Source of the DNA: Alviniconcha marisindica
Taxonomy: Eukaryota; Mollusca; Gastropoda; Provannidae
Assembly (NCBI GenBank): GCA_018857735.1
Contig: JABMCL010002306.1
Span: 77,501-141,500 of the forward strand
Direction of reading: 5' to 3'
DNA: 64,000 bases
The notes under the pieces: generated by a model
Database searches by the model: none
Told to the model about the DNA's origin: nothing
What the model saw: only the letters and a program-made list of their open reading frames with translations
Made by a program: the position numbers and the translations under genes
Part shown: piece after piece, positions 55,456 to 64,000 of the stretch
How the letters are laid out: each line of letters begins with the position of its first letter
Position numbering within the stretch: position 1 is the first letter of the stretch

Positions 55456-58339
55456 ACAAGGGACAAGCAACTTTAGTCTTGGGATTTTGTTCCATTCACA
55501 CTGACTTTATGTTTCAGAAGCCAGTGACTGAGGAAACTAGTTAGAGTGGTGGAGGTTTTTCTCAGTGACTTACGTCAGACTTACTGACCTTACGTCAGAC
55601 TTCCTGACCAGACTGACAGCTGTTCACAGAGGTGGTGTTTCTTCACTGTGACTTTTACAGTAAGACCCAGTGACCAGACAAGACAGCGGTTTTCAGTGAT
55701 GAGTTTCTTCATGGTGACTGTTACAGTGACACCCAGTGACCGGACAAGACAGCTCTGTTCACACTGGTGGAGTTTCTTTTTATGGTGACTGTTAAGTAAG
55801 ACCTAGTGACCCAACAGTGATTCACACTGGTGGAGTTTCTTGACAGTGACTTACAGTAAGACCTGGTGACCAGACAGACAGCAGCTGTTCATACTGGTGG
55901 ATTTTTTTTACATTGACTGTTACAGTAAGACTTGGAGTTTTCTTCGTGGTGACTGTTAGAGTAAGACCTGGTGACCAGACAGACAGCTGTTCACATTGTT
56001 ACAGCAAGACCTGGTGGGATTTCATTGCAGTGACTGTTACAATAAGATCTGGTGACAAGATGGCTGTTCACACTGATGGAAGTTTATTGCAGGGAGTGTT
56101 ACAGAGCCAGTGACCAAGACGGCTGTTCACACTGGTGAGGTTTCTCCAGTGAAAAACCTAAATGAGCGACATGTGCTGAATGGAAGATTAAGACTGACAG
56201 CCTTTTACATCCAAGGAGTCTGTTCACAGTGCCTGTATTGTGTTACAGAAAGACCCAGTGGTCAACATTTGCCAGGCGGCAGACAAACAGCTGTTCACAC
56301 TGGTAGAGTGGGCCAAAAATATTCCACACTTCACAGACCTGCCCCTGGAGGACCAGGTCATCCTCCTCAGAGCAGGTCAGTTCTTCTATGCGTGCATGTG
56401 GTCAGTCACAAAGCCTGACGTGGGTCAGTTCTTCTATGCGTGCATGTGGTCAGTCACAAAGCCTGACGTGGGTCAGTTCTCCTATGCGTGCATGTGGTCA
56501 GTCACAAAGCCTGACGTGGGTCAGTTCTCCTATGCGTGCATGTGGTCAGTCACAAAGCCTGACGTGGGTCAGTTCTCCTATGCGTGCATGTGGTCAGTCA
56601 CAAAGCCTGACGTGGGTCAGTTCTCCTATGCGTGCATGTGGTCAGTCACAAAGCCTGACGTGGGTCAGTTCTCCTATGCGTGCATGTGGTCAGTCACAAA
56701 GCCTGACGTGGGTCAGTTCTCCTATGCGTGCATGTGGTCAGTCACAAAGTCTGATGTGGGTCAGTTCTCCTATGTGTGTGGTCAGTCACAAAGTCTGATG
56801 TGGGTCAGTTCTCCTATGTGTGTATGTGGTCAGTCACAAAGTCTAACATGGGTCAGTTCTCCTTTGTCTGAATGTGGTCAGTCGCCAAGCCTGATGTGGG
56901 TCAGTTTTTCTGTGTCTGCATGTGGTCAGTTACAAAGTCTGTTGTGGGTCAGTTCCTCTATGATAACAGTTTCAGTTGCACAGTGCTTTCAAATGCAGAC
57001 ACCTTTGTTGTGCCTCTAGTTACTTATTAAACAGATTTGGTTGCATGATACTTTCAAATGCCGACACCTTTGTTCTGTGCCTAGTTACAGATTCAGTTGC
57101 ACTGTGCTTTCACATGCTGACATCTTTGTTCTGGCTCTGTCCACCCAGGTTGGAATGAGCTGCTGATCGGGGGATTCTCGCACCGCTCCATCCAGGTGAA
57201 GGAGGGCATCCTGCTGGCCACAGGTCTCCACGTCCACCGCAGCAGTGCTCACCAGGCCGGCGTGGGCACCATCTTTGACCGCGTGCTGACGGAGCTGGTG
57301 GCCAAGATGAGGGAGATGAACATGGACAAGACGGAGCTTGGCTGTCTGCGCGCCATCGTGCTCTTCAACCCTGGTAAGTTGCGGTGCTTGTCACAGGAGG
57401 AAAGCAATTGCACCTCTCATCAGTTGATGGTAATGTGAAAGAGTAGTTACCAGGCGCTTACACCTGAGGTGAGCCCGAAGCATACAGTACAAAACCAGTA
57501 AGGTCAACAAAATGTGTACACAACCTAGAGCACAATGAACCCTACTAATGTTTGCATAACCACAGTACAACACTTCATTCAACATCTTTCTTTTTCACTT
57601 CTGTAAGTTCTAACACACACACACACGTACAGTTTATTTATGGTGAAAGTTCTGCATTGTAGTGTTTTTTTTGTGTGAAAATGATTGCTGCGACTATTGT
57701 GAGAATACAAGATACTGTAGTCCATGCTTAAGAGCTGACCCCAGAGGGTTTTCTTCTCTTCTTTTTTGTTGTTGTTGTGGGGAAGGATTTGGAGGGTGGT
57801 GTGCCTGGTGAAACACACATAGACATCTTACAATCCCCACTGAAAAAGAAAGGATCTTATATAAAGACATTTTCAGGTGAGCATTAATTTGCAACAAGAT
57901 TTGCAACAAAGACTTAATGTATTCACACTGTTGAAGTGGCTTCGCTGCCAGAAAGAAGTCTAGCACACAAAGCTTTCACATAATCAACAGACAGCCATAT
58001 CAGTGAATTGCGAAAAGGTTCAGTTATCGCCATGAAAAGAGAAACAAGCACAGGTCTGTTTTGACATTTGCCTGCCTCACAACAGACGCCAAGAACCTGA
58101 CGGCGGTGGAGAAGGTGGAGCAGCTGCGGGAGAAGGTGTACGCCTCGCTGGAGGAGTACTGCAAAGCCCGCAGCCCGGACGAGCCAGGCCGCTTCGCCAA
58201 GCTCCTCCTGCGCCTACCCGCCCTGCGCTCCATCGGACTCAAGTGCCTGGAGCACCTCTTCTTCTTCAAGCTGATCGGGGACACACCCATCGACACCTTC
58301 CTGATGGAGATGCTGGAGAGCCCCTCGCCCCAGATGTAG
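45169..58339 (+). CDS. RXR: Retinoid X receptor, complete coding region in seven exons
   Basis: RXR is a nuclear receptor that binds retinoids such as 9-cis retinoic acid and acts on DNA as a homodimer or as partner of other receptors. In gastropods it is also the known target of organotins in imposex. Join 45169-45187, 50723-51110, 52749-52906, 54183-54331, 56249-56375, 57149-57373 and 58086-58339: 1,320 nt, 439 residues, all introns GT..AG with matching phases. Residues 1-117 are a Gly/Met/Pro/Ser-rich A/B region. The DNA-binding domain (120-188) has Cys120, 123, 137, 140, 156, 162, 172 and 175 and P-box CEGCKG. The hinge contains [14 protein letters not shown]. The ligand-binding domain (about 215-439) has the retinoid-contacting Arg293 (human Arg316 equivalent), helix-11 Cys409 and AF-2 FLMEML. 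Length fits molluscan RXRs. The start codon has A at -3, G at +4 and an in-frame TAA at 45154-45156. Confidence 0.97.
45312..45326 (-). promoter_or_regulatory. YY1-like motif (ATATGGCGGC on the minus strand)
   Basis: GCCGCCGCCATATTG on the + strand is close to the YY1 core (AANATGGCGGC in reverse). In other animals this element commonly sits just downstream of transcription starts. Here it is 125 bp inside intron 1, which could mean that a second start exists. Motif evidence only. Confidence 0.35.
50022..50722 (+). repeat. Tandem array of exon 2 acceptor copies in intron 1
   Basis: At least ten units of about 50-60 bp, starting near 50165, 50224, 50283, 50336, 50390, 50440, 50490, 50560, 50616 and 50663, plus an isolated copy at 50022-50049. 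Most carry TGTGCAGACACCATTGAGAA, matching the real junction TGTGCAG|ACACCCTGGAGAA at 50723. The acceptor and first ~20 coding bases of exon 2 have thus been multiplied. The copy at 50669 is open and in frame with exon 2 (+54 nt). Confidence 0.88.
50723..51110 (+). CDS. RXR: RXR coding exon 2 (A/B region, start of DNA-binding domain)
   Basis: Encodes residues 7-136. It includes [15 protein letters not shown] and [12 protein letters not shown], blocks typical of molluscan RXR N-termini, then [18 protein letters not shown] with the first zinc-finger Cys pair (120, 123). The donor TACAG|GTGAGA splits Ser136, the usual position between the two halves of the first finger. Confidence 0.97.
51663..52378 (+). 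repeat. Intron 2 minisatellite with CAGGTGAC units
   Basis: Around 27 degenerate units of 20-30 bp built from TTCTAGCACTAGCAGGTGAC and TATAG. About 17 contain a CAGGTG E-box (also readable as a CAG|GTGACT donor). It occupies nearly half of intron 2 (51111-52748). Confidence 0.88.
52749..52906 (+). CDS. RXR: RXR coding exon 3 (zinc fingers)
   Basis: Encodes residues 137-188 plus one base. P-box CEGCKG and [14 protein letters not shown] give the recognition helix. CRDDKNC and CQFC form the second finger, and [13 protein letters not shown] begins the T-box. The acceptor is TGATTTCAG and the donor GAAG|GTGAGT. Gln183 sits where I recall Met in most RXRs (CLAMGMKRE or CLSMGMKRE). Confidence 0.97.
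52907..54182 (+). other. RXR: RXR intron 3, with a degenerate repeat
   Basis: At 53390-53650, about five units of 40-55 bp share CAGTTTTTACTGCAGATAAA and AGAACAAGT-like segments. T-rich stretches at 53018-53058 and 53970-54015 are the only other features. No exon was recognised. Ends TCTGTCAACAG. Confidence 0.75.
54183..54331 (+). CDS. RXR: RXR coding exon 4 (hinge and start of ligand-binding domain)
   Basis: Encodes residues 189-238: [12 protein letters not shown] completes the T-box/hinge, [17 protein letters not shown] is the start of the ligand-binding region, ending YIDAQ. The exon is 149 nt, phase 1 in and phase 0 out. The donor is CACAG|GTAAGG. Confidence 0.97.
54640..54966 (+). mobile_element. 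Fragment of a non-LTR retrotransposon ORF2 C-terminus in intron 4
   Basis: The frame from about 54742 reads [15 protein letters not shown] and [14 protein letters not shown]. This resembles the conserved end of CR1/jockey-type LINE reverse transcriptase proteins (W-N-x-L-P ... L-x-x-F-K-x-x-L-K-x-x-L-F). It is a short 5'-truncated remnant in the same orientation as RXR. A GT run follows at 54979-55011. The assignment rests on the C-terminal motif only. Confidence 0.6.
55389..55453 (+). repeat. (CT)n microsatellite in intron 4
   Basis: About 64 bp of CT, the only long dinucleotide array inside the RXR gene. Confidence 0.97.
55600..56240 (+). repeat. Tandem array of exon 5 acceptor copies in intron 4
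   Basis: About nine degenerate units of 45-67 bp (near 55655, 55722, 55788, 55852, 55918, 55950, 55998, 56036 and 56098). Many contain TTACAGTAAGACCCAGTGAC or a variant, then GACAGCTGTTCACACTGGTG. Exon 5 has GTTACAG|AAAGACCCAGTGG and later ACAGCTGTTCACACTGGTAG. The units thus copy the acceptor plus the LFTLVE-coding part and lack the ~18 bases between. None keeps a clean long coding frame. Confidence 0.82.
56249..56375 (+). CDS. RXR: RXR coding exon 5 (ligand-binding domain helices 3-5)
   Basis: Encodes residues 239-280. [17 protein letters not shown] is helix 3 with the coactivator charge-clamp lysine (Lys261). [18 protein letters not shown] follows. The exon ends phase 1 at GAGCAG|GTCAGT. 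Asn262 replaces the Arg that I know after WAK in most RXRs. Both edges of this exon are duplicated into the flanking introns. Confidence 0.97.
56376..56970 (+). repeat. 48-bp minisatellite beginning exactly at the exon 5 donor
   Basis: Unit starts lie at 56376, 56424, 56472, 56520, 56568, 56616, 56664, 56712 and 56760 (exactly 48 bp), then one 44-bp unit and three diverged ones. Each begins with GTCAGTTC preceded by GTGG or, at the real junction, GCAG. The exon 5 frame stays open through the 48-bp copies and encodes 16-residue repeats ([16 protein letters not shown]). It shifts nowhere before the 44-bp unit. The intron 5 frame finally closes at 57019. Confidence 0.95.
56970..57140 (+). repeat. 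Degenerate triplicate upstream of exon 6
   Basis: Three copies of a block with CAGTTGCACTGTGCTTTC, AAATGCAGACACC and TTTGTT fill the end of intron 5 up to the polypyrimidine tract. Unlike the other arrays, it does not include exon sequence. Confidence 0.75.
57149..57373 (+). CDS. RXR: RXR coding exon 6 (ligand pocket, helices 5-9)
   Basis: Encodes residues 281-355. [14 protein letters not shown] holds Arg293, which should anchor the retinoid carboxylate. [19 protein letters not shown] and [15 protein letters not shown] follow, then [16 protein letters not shown]. The acceptor is TCCACCCAG and the donor CCCTG|GTAAGT. Confidence 0.97.
57374..58085 (+). other. RXR: RXR intron 6
   Basis: 712 bp, GTAAGT to CACAACAG, AT-rich, with a short (CA)n at 57612-57625. 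No further structure was recognised. Confidence 0.85.
58086..58339 (+). CDS. RXR: RXR coding exon 7 (helices 10-12, stop)
   Basis: Encodes residues 356-439. [16 protein letters not shown], the dimerisation helix with [15 protein letters not shown] and [13 protein letters not shown], then [13 protein letters not shown] as the AF-2 helix and a short SPSPQM end. The stop TAG is at 58337-58339. It is CpG-rich compared with the preceding introns. Confidence 0.97.
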
Positions 58340-60900
58340 TGTTGGTGCCAGCTCGCGGCGCGCCAGGCCTTATCTTGCCTTACCGCTTGCGTAGGGTTTG
58401 GGTGTCGAGCGCCGTTCGGCTGGCCGGCTGGGGGCAGTGGGTGTGCTGGGAGGACTGGGACAGGGGAAGGAGGAGAGGGCAGAAAGGGATGAATGTGGCG
58501 GATGTGGGCAGAGGTGAGCGTACTGAGGCCAGGCAGTGTCACTGTGGCTGAGCGGCCGCTGACCTGGTGAGAATGGTTCTGTTGCATTGGCAAATTCATT
58601 TATTGAGAGACTTCATTTTGTTGGTTTGTTTGTTTGTTTTTAAATGATGCTTGTATTAAGCGCTTCAGTCGAGGCTTTTTCATACGCCCTGGTTGTGGAC
58701 GTTAGCTATCCTGAGTGCGTTTGTGTGATCGGTTTTTATTTCCGGTTTCTTACTTTTGAGAGAGAGTGTGTTTTTTCTTTTCAGAAGGGCTTTAACAATT
58801 AGTTGCATAACAATTTTGGGGGGGAAACTTTTTTTGACAGCTGTTGTTGGTTTTTGTTTTGATTTTGGGATTTTATGATTTTTTTAAGATAAAAAATGGT
58901 GACAGATAATGAATAGTTTGCAGATGTCATTCAGCATCTGCCTGATTGTTGCAGACTTTTAGCCCAGTTGTTGATGGTAGGTGCCACCCATGACCTACAT
59001 GAGGTTTTACCTGTGACTTCATGTGCACACCAGCTTCACCTGAATGTTTGTCTTGACCTCTGTCTCCCCACAAGTTGACAGCCCAATAGAACACAATTTC
59101 ACCACACAGCAGGATAAATAAATAAAAAAATACACACACAAAAGCAGGCAGACTATGGAGCTTGTTTCTGAGGTTTCTGAAGGACTAGAGCAAACTCCAA
59201 GCACTTTGGAGGAGGAGTTCAGAGATGGATGAGAACGAACTCCCTTAGACCGAGACGACGTTGCCTTCAAGAACTGTAGCTCTTTTGAAGGCGACTGATG
59301 AAACCATACCAGCACATGACAAGGCTAACGGATGTGATACTTCGACTTCGCCCCTTAGAACAGCGAACTAGATCGGACCCAAAATGAGGAAAGAGAATTC
59401 TATAATCTGAGAACAGAATGACACTGGTGTGTTGGACACAAGTGTCTGCTTTCTCCTGGTTCACAGGGAGTCTGTGGGCAGCCAGGCACCGACCCACGAA
59501 GGTCGGTACAGCACCAGAGGAAGCAAGCGCGACACTGGAACACAAGGGCCAGTGTGGTGAAGTGTTGACTGGACTGAGTCGAACACTGGCTTCTTCTGTC
59601 GTCTGAGAACATGGCTTAATAGTTAACAGTTGTTTCCCCAGTGTTGGCAGCGTGATAAAACCCTTGGCTTTGGTCTGGGGGTTGCTTTGATTGGGTCAGA
59701 TTATTGTTTCCTCCCTGTTTTGTTTTGTTCACTTTATCTTTTGGATTTGTTATTCTCTTCTTATTTTTCTTGGTCTTTTTTCTTCTTTTTTTTGGGTGTG
59801 TGTGTGTGTGCATCTTTTTATATAAAAATGCCTGTCAGAAGTAAAATGAATATTTTTATGACAGTGTAAAAAAAAAGTTTTTTTCTTTTCTTCTTTTGTT
59901 TTACCTCTGCACACAGCATCTCGTTCTCAATTAAAAATAGAACTATTCTACTTCCTATTCACTGCAAGTATTGCCTATGCTGGAAATGAATAGAAAGTAG
60001 AATACTATTCACTGTTGTTTTGTTCATCTCACAGTCACACGAGTGGGATGAAGGAAAGTGCCACACCGGATTGCTGGCTGACTCATGTCTGAAGGCATGG
60101 CAGTCAGCTGTAGACTATCAGTCAGACATTTAAATGCAGTTTACTTGACTCACTTCATTGTATTCTTCATATTAGTGTGGACACCCCTTACCCCATCCTT
60201 TTTTTTTTTTTTAAAGAGGAATGTACCACAGTTCAATGGTTTCTCCACATCTTTTCTCTCTTCCTCTTGACAGAGTAGCATCATCATCAGCTGATGCAAC
60301 GGTGCCTCCAAGTTAGACCACTGTAACATTTCCAGGCTGTGCTCAGAGCATAGGTCTTTCGGGGGGTTGGAGGGGGGGGGGGGGGGGGCACCCTTGGTCT
60401 TGAGTTGGGGATGATGATGCATGCTTTTTGGGGGTGAAATTAACAGAGAAAGGGATGTAGCATCTGGCCACGTCAGTTGAATTATGCTCGTGTATTTGTG
60501 TGAAAACTTGCTTGTCTGGAAGCGTTTCAGTCTCGCTTGTCTAGAAGCGTTTCACTGAGCGTCTGTAGTTGATTGTTTGCCACCAGTTCCAGCTGAGCAG
60601 TATGCTGGACAGCAGCAAGTTAAAGTGACCGGTACAGTACTGTCATTTGGGGGGATTCTCCAGGTCCGATGTTGAGTGAGAGATTGACTATAAAGCTGAC
60701 CGTTGGGGGAGGGACAGAGAGGGGTTCACCTGCTTCACGCCACTACAGTCTCCTGCCTGACAAAAGGTGTGCTGTTGCCGAGGAAAAATATCAGACTATT
60801 GGTGGTTAAGGTTGACAGCATACCTTCTATCGTGGGGCAGAGATTTGTGTGGTGTATACAGGTAGATGATCATGGTCCTCTCTTCCTGTTTCCTACCCAG

Positions 60901-61026
60901 CTCGACTGTCATCAGCCTGTCTGCTCGACTCTGCCATCAGCCTGTCCACTTGATTCTGCCATCAACTTGTCCACTTGATTCTGCCATCAACTTGTCCACG
61001 TGACTCTGCCATCAACCTGTCCAGCT
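60901..61026 (+). repeat. Minisatellite, 24-bp unit, five copies
   Basis: Units contain CTGCCATCAACTTGTCCAC with small changes. Confidence 0.9.
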
Positions 61027-61116
61027 GTTTTGTGTTATCATCACTGTCATCATACTGCACCTGACTCTTCCTGCACCTCACCTCATTTCTTGGCTTTGAA
61101 GGTGTCTCGTCTCTTG

Positions 61117-61322
61117 TGAGCTTTGCTTTGTTGCCTGCCAGACAAACCCAGTTCCTTGTTCAGGTCTGGGCTAGCCTGTTGGCATGCAGAAAGTGCAAGC
61201 TGTTTATGGGACCGAAGGTGTCCAGTACAAGCTTTGCTTCATCACCTGCTTGAGAAACCCCATCCCTTTGTTCAGCAGATGTAGGCCAGGCTGTTAGTGT
61301 CTGGGCAGTGTGAGCTGCATCT
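61117..61322 (+). repeat. Degenerate ~100-bp tandem duplication
   Basis: Blocks AGCTTTGCTTTGTTGCCTGC / AGCTTTGCTTCATCACCTGC and GGGCTAGCCTGTTGG / AGGCCAGGCTGTTAG occur in the same order twice. Confidence 0.7.
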
Positions 61323-61369
61323 TTATTGCATTGTAGGAGATCAGATTTTGTCACCAGTTTCATTGTGTG

Positions 61370-61375
61370 AATAAA
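61370..61375 (+). terminator. RXR: Candidate polyadenylation signal AATAAA
   Basis: GTGAATAAACTTG followed within 20 bases by TTGGTTAGGGGT, a plausible downstream G/U element. This is the best of the three AATAAA sites after the stop codon (others at 59117 and 63460). Confidence 0.4.
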
Positions 61376-61390
61376 CTTGATTGGTTAGGG

Positions 61391-64000
61391 GTATTTGACT
61401 GCAAGACATTTTGAATTTGAGTTACAGCAAGTTTGAACAGCACATCTCCTTTGCCTGGCATGATTTGGATCGACAGATTATTGAGTTTTTTTAATTCCCA
61501 GTCACGAAGCAGTGGCAAGGAAGGTGACAGAGAAAACATCAGCTAAAATGAAGTCTATATGTGGCATCTGTTGGCCTTGCATACAGCAGGAAATGGAGGG
61601 GAGGGTGTAGAATCCTGAATGATGCTAACGATAGGTGGAAAGGCGTGTGGTGTGCTGGACCAATACAACCGCTGTCTCCTAGTTCCCAGGTGCAGAGGTG
61701 TGTGGCCTGATGGTTGCAGAGAAGGTGATGGCAAGATGACCTTTCTATGGTTGTAACATGTTATAAATACACGAGGATACAATCTTGTTATATGTACATA
61801 CATACGTACATAGATCTCTACCTTTTCCTGTACATACAAGCAAATATGCATACCCATACGCATACATACATACTATGCATGCATACATGCATATACATTG
61901 TTGAAGGATTTTTCAACCAGTTTTGATATTCTGTAATTCGAGATGGCTTTTGTGACATCTGCCTCTTTTTTTCTCCTGTACCGCTTCTATGTTTCTTGCA
62001 ACAGGTGCTATCAGAATGGTTCTCTAGGAGATGTACATATAAATGACTGAAGTGTATACTTGTATATTGAGAAAGAATCCACTTCTGTATGGCTCAGGGA
62101 CATATTTGTCCTTGTCCAGCTTTTGGAGCGAAGTTGGATAAGTTTGGTTTTTACCGTTTTAGGTCACTCAACTGGTTTTTACTGTATTCCTTCAGCTTTT
62201 TCTGTCACAGCTCTCTTTGAGAGTGCAGAAGGGGTTTTGAGGGGTCAAAAGTTGTGCTGTTGGTTAGGACAAGATGAGCGAGAGTGGGGAGTACTGTGTT
62301 TGGTATATTGACAGGACTGAAAACCAGACAGAAGTTGCATATTAGTGGTATGTAATAGCAGTTACGAGATCATGAAACCTCAGTATAGTGTTATTCCTTC
62401 TGGCCTTCTTTCCATGCGTACATTGTTCTTGTTGGCCTTGGCTATGTGTTTTGTGCATCCCAGGATGCTGTACAGGGCTTTGTGACAAGGAGCGAGCAAA
62501 CTGTCCAATGTCCCCAAAGCAGTTCCCTCACTTCTGTGGCGTGTGCCTTCAATTCTCGCCAGTTTAGTCATCAGACTCTTATTTGTTCAGCATCTTTCAA
62601 GCACTCTAGTTCATCACCCATGCTTTCATTCCGTGTTCTCTCGCTGTTTGGCATCTGTGTATATGTACATATTGTAACAGCATTGGCTGGGGTGGATGGA
62701 TGCGTGTTTGCTTTGCATGCAAGTTCCATCGTGACCACTGCCACAAGCTGGAAGATGTTTGTTTAACATGTGGCCATGTGGTGGACAGTTAGACCCAGGT
62801 TCTTCTTGTGACTGGTTTGAGTGAATTCTGAGAAGTTGGTCATTCACTGTCCGGTACCTTACAGGTTGCAATGATCAAAACTTGGTAATGCCAATCTACG
62901 TCGCTGAATCGGAAAGAAAACAACAACACACGCACGCAAAAAGCATTCTTTATCTTAGTTCTTTTGTTTGACGCCACTTTTGTTTTTGATGGTGGGCTTC
63001 CCTTTAAACCCCCCCCCCTTTTTTTTTTAAGGCAAGTTGTCAGTTATGTAGGTTGCAGGGTATGATTTTATTTTTTAATTTGTTTTTCTTTTGTGTATGT
63101 GTGTGTTAAAGCTGAATGATGCAGAAACTGTGTTGAACTTTCCGTGAAGTTCTTGTTTGAATTTCTTTTGCCACTGTTACGAGTGCATGTTTGAGAAATG
63201 TATGAAAATGTATATACTTTGAGATCATGGCTATTTGGCACAAACATATCTTGGTGCAAGCGTGCTGTCATTTGACGGTGTTGTAGAAACACTTGAATGT
63301 GATCGTCAGAATTGTGTTTAGCCATCTTTCTAACCATCAGCTGGATAGAAAGCATGGAAGAGTAAGTTTATATTGTTTTGTTTTCTATACATGTTTATAT
63401 CTGTTAATGACTTGGGAACACTGTCATCTTTGAAATAGTGTTAAAAAAAAGAAGGTGATAATAAAAGATCAGAGAGTGAACAGGCTCAGAATGCTTCAGT
63501 GCAGCTGACTTCATCGGGTTCAACAATACGTCAAAACTTGCACAAGTATGTGTTTTTTTGGTAGGTTTTCTGTTGAGCAAGACCATCCTGATTTACAGGC
63601 ATGTTGCATGCAAACTCCCATTGCTTGTAGAAATCGCAGGGCTTCAAACTACATCCATCACTATGTTTTTAGATGCACTGGGAAAGCAAAAGGTCTTTTG
63701 GGTTCGCTGTTTTCTTTAACCTATGCGTTTCATGTGAGCATGTGGTTTGTCTGATGCACTGGATATATATGTGACTGGTATAATCAGGTTTACAGTGGGA
63801 AATCATTGCAGCACTTGTTGAGCTCTTCTCTAGGAACCTTGAAGGTGACTTCCTTGAAGTCACTACTGGAAGAAAGGAAAATTGTGATTCATATTACTCG
63901 TCTGGCAAATTGTTTTTCAATTGTTTTTCTTTTTTCTTCTTCTTCTTCTTTGCAATCTGTTCTTTTGAGTTGTCAACTTATAGGGCAGCTAAGCAGCTTT
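61391..64000. other. AT-rich downstream sequence, no gene recognised
   Basis: Short open frames only, without recognisable domains. It has ATAC/ATGC-rich runs at 61795-61900, a C run followed by T run at 63008-63029 and an AATAAA at 63460-63465 that could be a distal RXR poly(A) site. It may be further 3' UTR or intergenic. Confidence 0.5.

Larger units (their letters stand above)
58340..61390 (+). other. RXR: Probable RXR 3' UTR
   Basis: No recognised coding sequence follows the stop. Possible poly(A) signals AATAAA are at 59117-59126 (overlapping) and 61370-61375, the latter followed by a G/T-rich stretch. The first ~250 bp are GC-rich, then the sequence turns AT-rich with T runs near 58840 and 59780. 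It contains a G tract at 60361-60389. The true end is unknown, and long 3' UTRs are common for this gene. Confidence 0.5.

Noticed and set aside
56240..57019. 259-codon frame with 16-residue repeats
   Set aside because: It is exon 5 read through its donor into the intron 5 array. The ligand-binding domain continues properly in exon 6, so this is intron retention at most.
59117..59126. AATAAATAAA as the definite RXR poly(A) site
   Set aside because: Lies in an AAATAAATAAAAAAA low-complexity stretch without a clear downstream G/U element. Kept only as an alternative to 61370.

Overview
This is a window of animal nuclear DNA, most likely from a gastropod mollusc and probably a caenogastropod. 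That placement is an inference from three things: the one recognisable gene is a mollusc-type retinoid X receptor (RXR), the flank is full of tRNA-derived SINEs, and very long GT/CT/CA microsatellites are unusually dense. No bacterial, organellar or viral gene was recognised.

Bases 1 to about 45,000 hold no protein-coding gene that I can support. Most long open frames there are translations of microsatellites ([15 protein letters not shown]) or of minisatellites. This flank contains: many GT/CT/CA tracts, one GT run of about 350 bp; about eleven substantial copies of a tRNA-headed SINE ('SINE-A') with an internal poly-C tract; about a dozen copies of a ~100 bp element that shares the SINE-A 3' tail; two or three copies of a second SINE ('SINE-B') and two other tRNA-like heads; two foldback-type elements; a 68-nt near-perfect hairpin; about a dozen minisatellites; and a cluster of TTTTGTCGCGACAAAA palindromes. 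Three spots look promoter-like (about 2.7-2.9 kb, 6.3 kb and 45.0-45.3 kb).

From 45,169 to 58,339 on the + strand lies a complete RXR gene of seven coding exons. The exons join with GT..AG introns and consistent phases into 1,320 nt including the stop, a 439-residue protein: an N-terminal Gly/Met/Pro/Ser-rich A/B region, a two-zinc-finger DNA-binding domain split between exons 2 and 3, a hinge, and a ligand-binding domain ending in the FLMEML AF-2 helix. A probable long 3' UTR and then AT-rich sequence without a recognised gene fill 58,340-64,000. Around 45.7 kb the base composition changes: upstream is rich in CpG and microsatellites, while the RXR introns are AT-rich and strongly CpG-poor.

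The most striking observation concerns RXR intron edges. The intron 1 / exon 2 acceptor, the intron 4 / exon 5 acceptor and the exon 5 / intron 5 donor have each been duplicated into tandem arrays in the adjoining intron. The arrays carry repeated splice-site-like junctions with the neighbouring coding sequence. In two of them, use of a duplicated site would keep the reading frame: +18 residues at exon 2, and +16 residues per unit at exon 5. This could generate or permit RXR isoforms and is directly testable with transcripts.
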